64,000 nucleotides of DNA from Verrucomicrobiota bacterium (GTDB taxonomy: Bacteria > Verrucomicrobiota > Verrucomicrobiia > Chthoniobacterales > JAFAMB01): the NCBI GenBank assembly GCA_019239825.1, contig JAFAZK010000030.1, positions 1 to 64,000 on the forward strand, given 5' to 3'. Positions 1 to 8,518 of the stretch are shown here, piece by piece (position 1 is the stretch's first letter; each line of letters begins with the position of its first letter). Made by a program: the position numbers and the translations under genes. The notes beneath the pieces were generated by a model. That model saw only the letters and a program-made list of their open reading frames with translations. It ran no database searches and was not told the DNA's origin.

Positions 1-801
1 CTCGACTCCAACCATGGCGACGTTTTCATCTTTCAGGAACGCGTAGAACAGACCGATCGCGTTGCTGCCCCCGCCCACGCAGGCGACAAGGAGGTCCGGC
101 AGCTTTTCTTCAACCGCAAGAATTTGCCGACGCGCTTCGTCTCCGATCATTCGGTGGAAATCTCGCACCATCATCGGATAGGGATGCGGTCCGTATACAG
201 TGCCTAACAAATAATGAGTCGTGCGCACATTTGTCACCCAATCGCGCATAGCTTCATTAATGGCTTCTTTCAATGTGGCCTGGCCGACGGTGACCGGGAC
301 AACCTTGGCTCCCAGAAACTCCATTCGCGCTACGTTCAATGCCTGTCGTTTCATGTCGGTCTCGCCCATATAAACGACGCATTCCAAGCCGAAGCGGGCG
401 GCAACCGTGGCGGTCGCTACACCGTGTTGGCCGGCTCCGGTTTCGGCGATAAGCCGTTTTTTGCCCATTCTCACCGCCAAGAGGGCTTGCCCAAGCGCGT
501 TATTGATCTTGTGCGCTCCGGTGTGGAGCAAATCTTCGCGCTTAAAATAGATGCGCGGCCCACCCAACTTCTGGGTTAATCGCTCGGCAAAATAAAGCGG
601 CGTCGGCCGGCCGCAAAACGTGCGTAGCAACTCCTCGAACTGCCACTGGAAATGCGGATCTGCTTTTGCCCGCGCGTATTCTTCGCGAAGTTGCTCAATT
701 GCGGGCATCAAGGTTTCTGGCACAAAAACCCCGCCGAAATTCCCGAAGCGGCCCTGTCCATCCGGCAGTTGGCTAGCATCAATCTGTACGTTGGATTGCA
801 T
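1..801 (-). CDS. trpB: Tryptophan synthase beta chain, 3' end truncated by window edge
   Basis: Reverse-strand reading from ATG at 801: [35 protein letters not shown]...[45 protein letters not shown]..., the TrpB PLP-lysine motif (HKINNA). Confidence 0.93.
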   Translation of the reverse strand, partial: MQSNVQIDASQLPDGQGRFGNFGGVFVPETLMPAIEQLREEYARAKADPHFQWQFEELLRTFCGRPTPLYFAERLTQKLGGPRIYFKREDLLHTGAHKINNALGQALLAVRMGKKRLIAETGAGQHGVATATVAARFGLECVVYMGETDMKRQALNVARMEFLGAKVVPVTVGQATLKEAINEAMRDWVTNVRTTHYLLGTVYGPHPYPMMVRDFHRMIGDEARRQILAVEEKLPDLLVACVGGGSNAIGLFYAFLKDENVAMVGVE

Positions 802-854
802 GTGGCGTCACGCAGCGACGCATGCTTGGAGAAGGGAATCAAGTGCAATCGCGT

Positions 855-1179
855 GAGGGGGAAAGGGCGAATGGGGCGAATGGAGGGGAGCCGCTTTGGA
901 TCGTGCCTAAGGATCTCCTGCTATTCTTTCCAGGGCAGGAAGGCCGAATAGGGAGGTAAACAAGCGGCTCCCGGAAGCTACCGCACGCGATGTTTTGCCC
1001 ACCGTGTCGTTCAGAAATCTTCATCCGCTTAAGGCGCCGTTGACGTAACGCGCGTTGAGACATCCGCGGGAGCCGCTTGTTTAACAAAATTTGCGATCTT
1101 CCACCCGCCGAGACAAATACCACGGGGTTTTTAGGCACAAAAGCGGCTCCCCTCCATTCGCCCTTTCGCCCCATTCGCC
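855..1179. repeat. Palindromic interspersed element, family 1 copy 1 (long imperfect hairpin)
   Basis: Outer arms gggcgaatggaggggagccgcttt / aaagcggctcccctccattcgccc; inner arms gtaaacaagcggctcccg / cgggagccgcttgtttaac; core shared with 8128-8390. Confidence 0.9.
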
Positions 1180-1189
1180 GTCTCGCGCA

Positions 1190-2185
1190 TCACGCCGCAC
1201 CTAGCAACACATCCACACTCCGTCGATGCGGGGTCGGCATAGGGAGATCGGAAAGATCTTGGACTCGATGATAACGGTTATCGGGCGCTAACACTGCAGG
1301 CGCTTGCCCGGAGAAGACTTTCAAGTGGATGACAAACCGGGTCACCGAGTGGCGCATTTCAAACACCGGGACTTCGTCGTTATCGATCTCATCAGCTACC
1401 GGCAGAGTCCACATCCCTTTCCATCGTGGTCCGACGCATTTTCTGAGCAGGACCTGATCCCCACGGCGAATCCATCGATAATTCTCTTGCCGCCGCACAA
1501 CTTCGGCTCGGATGCTCTTAAGAGGAATATTCTGCGGATACGAAGCCCGGCAATAGGTCTTGACCGGGCAACGTTCACAGGCTGGCGCCCGCGGAGTACA
1601 AATCAAGGCGCCTAGTTCCATCAGCGCGGAGTTAAATGTCCCAGGTTCCGGACCGGCAACCAATCGCTCGGCCAGTTCCCAAAGCGCACTTTTCCCAGGT
1701 TCGCGATCGATCGGGGTCTCAAGGTTTATCAGGCGAGCCAAAACTCGGGTTACGTTCGCGTCCAGGATGGGAGCCGGCAGATTGAACGCGAAACTAGCGA
1801 CCGCGCCCGCCGTATACCGGCCGATACCGGGCAATTCCAGGAGAGACTTGACGTCACAAGGGAGTTTGCCGCCATAGTGTTCGACTACCCAACGCGCACA
1901 CTGATGCAGATTCCGAGCTCGGGAATAGTATCCCAGTCCTTGCCACGCATGCAGGGCATCGCTTTCATCCGCACGCGCTAAGGACTGGAGAGTGGGAAAC
2001 AATTCAAACCAGCGATCGTAATAGCGGAGGACGGTAACCACCTGGGTCTGCTGCAGCATCATTTCTGAGACCAGGATACGATAGGGATCCGTGGTTGTTC
2101 TCCAGGGGAGTATTCTGCCGTCGAGCCGGTACCACGCAATCAAGGCGGCGCGAAACCTCGTGCTTTGGAGCTCAACCTGATTCAT
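1190..2185 (-). CDS. mutY: A/G-specific adenine glycosylase
   Basis: PWRTTTDPYRILVSEMMLQQTQV, LPGIGRYTAGAVASFAF, C-terminal FeS cysteines CTPRAPACERCPVKTYC. Confidence 0.95.
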   Translation of the reverse strand: MNQVELQSTRFRAALIAWYRLDGRILPWRTTTDPYRILVSEMMLQQTQVVTVLRYYDRWFELFPTLQSLARADESDALHAWQGLGYYSRARNLHQCARWVVEHYGGKLPCDVKSLLELPGIGRYTAGAVASFAFNLPAPILDANVTRVLARLINLETPIDREPGKSALWELAERLVAGPEPGTFNSALMELGALICTPRAPACERCPVKTYCRASYPQNIPLKSIRAEVVRRQENYRWIRRGDQVLLRKCVGPRWKGMWTLPVADEIDNDEVPVFEMRHSVTRFVIHLKVFSGQAPAVLAPDNRYHRVQDLSDLPMPTPHRRSVDVLLGAA

Positions 2186-3103
2186 GCTCAGCAGGTGACT
2201 TCGTTTTCGTTGCCTCTAAGCGCCACCCAAGCAGGGAAACTCCGCGAGCTATTGGCAGAGCAAGACTTCGAATTCATCAGCCGGCCATACATGCTCTTTT
2301 TCGCCAGGAAAGGCAATCTCTCGATCGCTGCGTACGAAAAGGGCCCTAAAATAGTAATTCAGGGCAAAGGAACCGAGGATTTCGTTAAATTCGAGCTTGA
2401 GCCAAAGATCACCGGAGAGGCCCGGCTGGGGTACGAAGAAGTTTTACAACCGGCCATGTTCGAGCCTCACTTCGGGATTGATGAAAGCGGAAAAGGCGAC
2501 TTTTTCGGTCCGCTGGTAATAGCCGGAGTCTTTGTTGATAGATCAATTGCCCGGTTTTTGCTCGATGCCGGGGTTATGGACAGCAAACGAATCTCCTCGG
2601 ACCAACGAATCATGCAGCTGGCCGACTTGATCCGTGGCACTCCGGGGATTAGCACTAATGTCGTGCAGATCGGGCCTGAGAAATATAACGAATTGTATGA
2701 GCGTTTTAACAATTTGAACGATCTGCTCGGCTGGGGTCACGCCCGGGTGATAGAAAATCTCTTAGGGGAACGGCCGAATTGCCCTCGGGCGCTGTCCGAT
2801 AAGTTTGCCAACGAACGGGTGGTCCAGCGCGCGTTGTTGTCCGCCGGGCAGAAGATCAATGTGGAACAGCGCACCAAGGCGGAGGCGGACATTGCCGTCG
2901 CGGGCGCTTCCATTCTGGCTCGGGAAAAGTTTGTACGCTGGTTAGACCGCAAGGGCAAAGACCTCGGAATTGCTCTCCCCAAGGGAGTGTCTGTGGCGGT
3001 CAAAACTTCTGCCAGAGAAATCGTGGCCAAACACGGAGCGGAAGCGTTACGTAAAGTTGCTAAGATGCATTTCCGGACCGCGGCTGAAGTGATTAGTGGT
3101 TAG
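2165..3103 (+). CDS. rnhC: Ribonuclease HIII
   Basis: FGIDESGKGDFFGPLVIAGVFVD...MDSKRISSDQRI; TTG start at 2165 or GTG at 2195. Confidence 0.92.
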   Translation: MELNLIHAQQVTSFSLPLSATQAGKLRELLAEQDFEFISRPYMLFFARKGNLSIAAYEKGPKIVIQGKGTEDFVKFELEPKITGEARLGYEEVLQPAMFEPHFGIDESGKGDFFGPLVIAGVFVDRSIARFLLDAGVMDSKRISSDQRIMQLADLIRGTPGISTNVVQIGPEKYNELYERFNNLNDLLGWGHARVIENLLGERPNCPRALSDKFANERVVQRALLSAGQKINVEQRTKAEADIAVAGASILAREKFVRWLDRKGKDLGIALPKGVSVAVKTSAREIVAKHGAEALRKVAKMHFRTAAEVISG

Positions 3104-3568
3104 GAGCGCGATTCTCAAGTTCTGGAGAGCATTCACGAAACTGGTTACCTCGTTGGTAATTGCTCACGCAGTCGAATTTCGGTTCCAGGTGTGACCCCAA
3201 ACGTGGGCGACCTAGTCGAGCGTTTAGGTATTCTAAATAGTCAATAGCTCCGGTTAGCCCAAATCGGGACCGAGGACGACGACGAGTACGAGGACGATTA
3301 CGATGGCGGGCCGTATGGGCGGCAAAAGTTGTGCCAGATCGTCTCTGATATCACCTAAACCATCCCCTTCCCCTTAAATACAAGGGTTCCAGGGTTTTGA
3401 CTTCTCTCAAATCATTCAGATGAAATGCGATAATCCCTTGCCTACCCCCCGTTCTTGTAGATAGTTTCAAGGAATTCAGTCCGGGGATAATGGAGTTGAA
3501 CCTCAGGGACTGACGGTTGCTGGCCGACCGTTAATGCCAGGAAAGTCGAACGTTCGAAAGGAGTTCAA

Positions 3569-3904
3569 ATGCCAAACCTAACGAAGCGGGAGATCGTTGT
3601 AAGAATCTCTAACGATACGGGCTTAGTACAACATCAGGTCTTCGACGTAGTTCAACGTACGCTTGATCTAATTACAGACAGCCTGGCCCGAGGCGAGGAT
3701 GTAGAATTAAGAAACTTTGGGATATTCGAAGTACGACTGACAAAGGAGCGGGTTGGGAGAAACCCGAATCAGCCGGGAAGCAGCTTCAAGATACCCCCTC
3801 GTGCAACGGTGAAGTTCAAAGCTGGCAAAATTATGCGGCAGAAAGTCGCTAAATTGTCACCTGCTCTGCGGCAAGCCGAGGCACTGAAAGGTGCGCCGGT
3901 GTAG
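3569..3904 (+). CDS. HU/IHF-family DNA-binding protein
   Basis: MPNLTKREIVVRISNDTG...GEDVELRNFGIFEVRLTKERVGRNPNQPGSSFKIPPRATVKFKAGK; RBS aaaggag. Confidence 0.94.
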   Translation: MPNLTKREIVVRISNDTGLVQHQVFDVVQRTLDLITDSLARGEDVELRNFGIFEVRLTKERVGRNPNQPGSSFKIPPRATVKFKAGKIMRQKVAKLSPALRQAEALKGAPV

Positions 3905-3953
3905 GCGGTTCTAGTCCGGCCAAGTCCGGTCGATTACTCCTGAGCACACGTCG

Positions 3954-4382
3954 CTACGGCTCCCCCGCGCTACCATGCTCAGAGTCGTTGCTGGCATGCC
4001 ACCGTTTGAGCAGGGTGTCTATTGATGGGGGCACCGTCGGCTCCTTTTCCGGACGCAGATGGAACTGAGATAGACTCCGGTCGAGTCGGGGTTTCTTGTT
4101 TCTCCCCTTCTTTTCGCGAAGCTGCGCCGCTTTGACGTCATGGCGAGTCTTGTTTTGACCCTGGGCCTCTAACTCTTCCACCAAAAGGCGCCGGGCAAAA
4201 AATCGGTTCAACGCCTGGCTTCTCTCCCGGTTACAGCGCACTCTGATACCAGTCGGCCGATGCAGGATTGTGATAGATGCTCCTCGGAAACTCTCCTCGA
4301 GGTCCTTTTCGTGGCAGCCCAAGGCATCCATCTTGCTTTGTAGCGCCTTGGCTTTTCGTTCTGAGACAGGAAAAAGAATCAC
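3954..4382 (-). CDS. Class-I peptide-chain-release-factor-like protein lacking the GGQ segment
   Basis: N-term FPVSERKAKALQSKMDALGCHEKDLEESF and HRPTGIRVRCNRERSQALNRFFARRLL resemble the stand-alone RF-1-domain family; basic tail; GGQ loop absent. Confidence 0.7.
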   Translation of the reverse strand: MILFPVSERKAKALQSKMDALGCHEKDLEESFRGASITILHRPTGIRVRCNRERSQALNRFFARRLLVEELEAQGQNKTRHDVKAAQLREKKGRNKKPRLDRSLSQFHLRPEKEPTVPPSIDTLLKRWHASNDSEHGSAGEP

Positions 4383-4519
4383 CAGCTAATCCCCTACCCT
4401 TAGCGTGACTATACAAATAGCAAGTCAGATTCACGGTATATGGGCCGACTATTTCGTCTCAGTATCGTCAAAATCCTGTGATGGTGTTTGCGCCATTCTT
4501 GACTAAGATTAACGCCGCC

Positions 4520-6031
4520 ATGTCTTCTGAACTTCTCACGACAAATCGTAAGGCACTGACCATCAATCTTGATGAGCCTAAATATGGGACGTTCGCCGAA
4601 ATCGGGGCTGGACAGGAGGTCGCTCGCCATTTTTTCCAAGCGGGGGGCGCTGCCGGCACGGTTGCCAAGTCGATTTCCGCGTATGACATGAAATTCAGCG
4701 ACGCGATCTATGGCAAGTCCGCGCGCTACGTTTCCCGGGAACGCCTCGGCTTAATGCTCGATCACGAGTACGAGTTATTGCTGGAACGTCTGAAGGCCGT
4801 CCGCGGCGATAACTCGGAGTTTTTTGTTTTTGGCAATACGGTGGCGGCTAGAAATTTCAAAGGCACGAACGAATGCCATGGCTGGATGGGAATCCGGTTC
4901 CAGGGGGAGCCTAATTCGCAGCCGAGCGATATCGTGATGCACGTCCGGATGTGGGACAAAGAAAATGTTCTTCAACAGCAGGCCCTAGGCGTGTGCGGCG
5001 TCAATTTGATCTATGGCGCTTTTTATTACCTCACCGATCAGGGTAAATTTATCCAATCCTTAGCCGATAATCTTACTCTGGATCGCCTCGAGGTCGACAT
5101 GATCACATTCAGCGGACCGCTATTCGGTCATGTCGACAATCGATTAATGAGTCTGAAGCTGGTTGAGTACGGGCTTACCAACGCCGTGTTGTTCAATCCG
5201 GACGGAGCCGTGATGCAACCTTCGGAAGTGCTTCATAAAAAAGCCATCGTCGTCGAACGCGGCAGTTTCCGCCCGGTTACCTTGGTCAACGACGATATGC
5301 TCAGGTGCACGCTGGCTCAGTTTTTACAGGAGCCGTCTGTCGTGGGGAAAGACGTGGTGGTTCTGATGGAGTTGACCATGCATAATTTGCTGGCTTCCGG
5401 CAATCTCGACCATGAAGACTTCCTGGCGAGAGTAGATACTCTCTCCGCCATAGGATACAGTGTGCTTGTCTCAAATTATTTTGAGTTTTTCCGGCTTACT
5501 TCCTACCTGCGGCGTTTTACCAAGGAAATGGTCGGTGTGGTCATGGGTATAAACAACCTGCTGGAGATCTTCAACGAGAAGTACTACGACAGCCTGGAGG
5601 GCGGTATTCTCGAAGCCGTCGGCCGTCTCTTCAAAGCGTCTACTAAGCTCTATGTGTACCCCATGAGGAAGAGCGCTTACGACCGCTATTGTCTGAAGGC
5701 TGACTGTCCAAGGCCAGACCCCAACCTACCGTCACTACCTACAGATGTCTGGATCAATGCTACGAATCTGCAGGTCGCGCTTAATTTAAGAAATCTTTAC
5801 GCCCATCTGATGGAAAACCGTTATATCGCTCCAATCGTGGGCTTCGATCCTTCGATTATGGATATTTTCTCTCGCGATGTCCTGGCTAAGATTCAGCGTG
5901 GCGAGAGCGGTTGGGAGGGCGCTGTACCAGACAAAGTAGCGGCTCTGATCAAAGAGCGACATCTATTCGGCTACCAAAAACCGTCCGCCCATGAGCTACA
6001 TCCGGTTAACCCAGAGATGGCGCATCAGTAA
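4520..6031 (+). CDS. Large conserved hypothetical protein, function unknown
   Basis: Long ORF, start MSSELLTTNRKALTINLDEPKYGTFAEIGAGQEVARHFF; no motif I can assign. Confidence 0.75.
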   Translation: MSSELLTTNRKALTINLDEPKYGTFAEIGAGQEVARHFFQAGGAAGTVAKSISAYDMKFSDAIYGKSARYVSRERLGLMLDHEYELLLERLKAVRGDNSEFFVFGNTVAARNFKGTNECHGWMGIRFQGEPNSQPSDIVMHVRMWDKENVLQQQALGVCGVNLIYGAFYYLTDQGKFIQSLADNLTLDRLEVDMITFSGPLFGHVDNRLMSLKLVEYGLTNAVLFNPDGAVMQPSEVLHKKAIVVERGSFRPVTLVNDDMLRCTLAQFLQEPSVVGKDVVVLMELTMHNLLASGNLDHEDFLARVDTLSAIGYSVLVSNYFEFFRLTSYLRRFTKEMVGVVMGINNLLEIFNEKYYDSLEGGILEAVGRLFKASTKLYVYPMRKSAYDRYCLKADCPRPDPNLPSLPTDVWINATNLQVALNLRNLYAHLMENRYIAPIVGFDPSIMDIFSRDVLAKIQRGESGWEGAVPDKVAALIKERHLFGYQKPSAHELHPVNPEMAHQ

Positions 6032-6141
6032 CAAGAAGTGGATAATTCTTTAGGAAGTTGCAGGTTGAAATCAGTCTTGCTCCGATTGGTCAATCATCAT
6101 TTCCTAAGTCGTAGCCAGGTAGTCCGACTACGCTTTAGTTA

Positions 6142-6861
6142 ATGAACCCCCTAGAACAACGCATCGGATATAAGTTCCGAAACTCGCTGCTTTTGGCCGA
6201 AGCGCTGACTCATCCCAGCCTCGGCCACGAAACCCAGCGACATCATTTTGATAACCAGAGGCTAGAGTTTCTCGGTGATGCAGTGCTGCAACTGATCTTC
6301 ACCGAGCACCTCTTTCGCCTATTTCCGCATTTCAGCGAGGGGCAACTGACCAAGTTGCGGTCACGGCTCGTATCGCGCGAAGGCCTCAAGGTCCACGCGA
6401 CGAGTATCGGCTTAGGCACCTACCTGATGATGGGACGCGGAGAAGAAGCCAGCGGCGGCCGGGAACGCGCGTCGATTTTGGCAGACGCGTTCGAGGCGCT
6501 CGTGGGCGCAATGTATCTGGATAGCAATCTCGAGGTCGTGCGTCGCTTCATACTCGACGAAGCCCACGAAGACATTCAACACCTGGCTTTACAACCATTG
6601 GAAGTGAATCCCAAGGGCCAGTTGCAAGAGATTCTGCAAGCAATCTCCGCCAAAAGCCCGGTCTATGAGATTGTTTCCCAGACCGGACCCGAACATCAAA
6701 AGCTGTTTATCGCTAAAGTGATTTGGGACAACGCCGAGCTTGGTGCGGGCGAGGGTTCAAGTAAGAAGCAAGCTGAAACTGCTGCCGCTTTGGCCGCTCT
6801 TCGATCCCGGCTATGGGAAACAGACACTCCTACCCCAGAAACGGAATCGGCCGGTTCGTAG
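6142..6861 (+). CDS. rnc: Ribonuclease III
   Basis: NQRLEFLGDAVLQL motif, C-terminal dsRBD (GQLQEILQ...GEGSSKKQAETAAALAAL). Confidence 0.97.
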   Translation: MNPLEQRIGYKFRNSLLLAEALTHPSLGHETQRHHFDNQRLEFLGDAVLQLIFTEHLFRLFPHFSEGQLTKLRSRLVSREGLKVHATSIGLGTYLMMGRGEEASGGRERASILADAFEALVGAMYLDSNLEVVRRFILDEAHEDIQHLALQPLEVNPKGQLQEILQAISAKSPVYEIVSQTGPEHQKLFIAKVIWDNAELGAGEGSSKKQAETAAALAALRSRLWETDTPTPETESAGS

Positions 6862-7945
6862 AGCGGAGATAAACCAGCGCAACACCAAGCACGAAGAACA
6901 CCGCTGCCGGAGTCCATGCGGCCACGAGAGGCGAAACCCGTGAGCCCGCACCTAAAGCGGCAAAAATCTGCCCAGCCCCGAATAGTCCCAGAAAGAGAAA
7001 CAAGCCAGCCGCCACGCCTCCGAGCGAGCCGCGCCTAGAAAAAACCACACAAAGCGGACTGGCCATAAGCACAACCACTAACACATTGACCGGCACGGCA
7101 AAACGATCCCAAAGCTGAGTCCGGTATTCAGCCAGCGTGCTATTGGGGAAATCCGAATTAACCTTCAAGTAATGTTGAAGCTCGGGTACGGTCATCATTC
7201 GACCGTTGAGCGCTGAGCTGCCTAACTGCCAAATCGTTTCCGACCAATCGGTTTCTTCCTTTTTCTCGAAGAAGTCTTCATCCGTGACATTTCCATCGGC
7301 ATCTACGTATGACACCTTACCATCATACAAGATCCAGTTGCGCCCGCTGTGAACCGCCGATTTGGCGTACGCGATCCATTGAATCACCTCGTTCGCGTCC
7401 TGCTGGGTAATCTCCACGCCTTTAACCTCGCGCGTCTTGGTGTTCAGCAGTTGGACAAACCAGATGCGATGCTGTCTCCGATTAACGTAGACGTGTCCAT
7501 CCAAATACGTGACCTTGGAATGCCCCTTGGACACCTCATCCATCCGGTTGTTCATGACGTAATACCCTGTCGGCGCCAACTCGTAATTCAGATATCCACA
7601 GACACCAGTCAGGACCAAACCAAAGACGATCAAAGGTAGTAACACCCTAGGCACGCTTCTCCCGGCCCCCAACATCGCCACAATCTCGTTACGCCGTGAC
7701 ATCCTGGTCAGCACGTAGAGCAAACCGAGCAAAACGGCGAGCGGCATCCAGAGGACCAGCATGTAGGGAACTTGCGCGAGGTAATACAGCGTGATGACCC
7801 GCGCTGAGAGGTGCAATTCTAGAAACCGGGGACCCTCGACGCCGAGCTGGTAGACCAGCCAAATGCCAAGAATCCCGAAGATCGAGTAGAAAAAGAACAA
7901 TAAAAAGTTCTTGAGCAGATACCGATCTAAGATGCCGAAAAACAC
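6830..7945 (-). CDS. LptF/LptG-family (YjgP/YjgQ) LPS export permease
   Basis: MFFGILDRYLLKNFLLFFFYSIFG...PLAVLLGLLYVLTRMSRRNEIVAMLGAG; convergent overlap with rnc. Confidence 0.88.
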   Translation of the reverse strand: MFFGILDRYLLKNFLLFFFYSIFGILGIWLVYQLGVEGPRFLELHLSARVITLYYLAQVPYMLVLWMPLAVLLGLLYVLTRMSRRNEIVAMLGAGRSVPRVLLPLIVFGLVLTGVCGYLNYELAPTGYYVMNNRMDEVSKGHSKVTYLDGHVYVNRRQHRIWFVQLLNTKTREVKGVEITQQDANEVIQWIAYAKSAVHSGRNWILYDGKVSYVDADGNVTDEDFFEKKEETDWSETIWQLGSSALNGRMMTVPELQHYLKVNSDFPNSTLAEYRTQLWDRFAVPVNVLVVVLMASPLCVVFSRRGSLGGVAAGLFLFLGLFGAGQIFAALGAGSRVSPLVAAWTPAAVFFVLGVALVYLRSTNRPIPFLG

Positions 7946-8044
7946 TGGGGTAAAATAGGAAGGAGTTCAAGGAGTTCAAGGCTTGTCCGACGTAGCTTTG
8001 CATATGTCAGGTGAGAGTTCTGTCGGTAGCGAAGTCGGAAGTTC

Positions 8045-8473
8045 GAGGAGATCAAAAGGAAGGAGCGAGGAGCCAGAATCCAGGAGTCAGGAGGCGTTGG
8101 GGTAGTTTGAGGTTCGCCTGGAGGGCAGGCCGCTTTGGACCGTGCCTTGGGATCTCCCGCTATTCTTTCTGGGGCGAGGAAGGCCGAGCAAGGTGTTAAA
8201 CAGGCGGCTCCCGGAAACGACCGCACGCCATGTTTTTCCCAGCGTACCGTTCAGAAATCTTTATCCGCTTGAGACGTCGTTAACCTAGTACGCGTTGAAA
8301 CGTTCGCGGGAGCCCTTGTTTAAGGCAATTTCCGGTCTTCCACGCGCCGAGACAAATATCACGGATTTTTGGGCACGGTCCAAAGCGGCCTGCCCTCCAG
8401 GCGAACCTCAAACTACCCCAGCGCCTCCTGACTCCTCGATTCTGGCTCCTGGCCCCTTGCCCTTGATCTCCTC
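8045..8473. repeat. Palindromic interspersed element, family 1 copy 2, with about 100-bp outer arms
   Basis: Arms 8045-8146 and 8372-8473 are reverse complements with few mismatches (for example ggagtcaggaggcgytggggtagtttgaggttcgcctggagggcaggccgctttggaccgtgcc); core homologous to 893-1150. Confidence 0.93.
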
Positions 8474-8518
8474 CCCGCTCCACGCGATTATCTGCCTCTT
8501 AGACTAAATTCGCCGGTC

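Noticed and set aside
839-1174. Small ORFs inside the palindromic elements (also 7927-8226, 8280-8483, 8295-8507)
   Set aside because: Both strands of a palindrome give mirror peptides (CPPGEPQTTP / WGSLRFAWRAGRFGPC); these are translated repeats, not genes.
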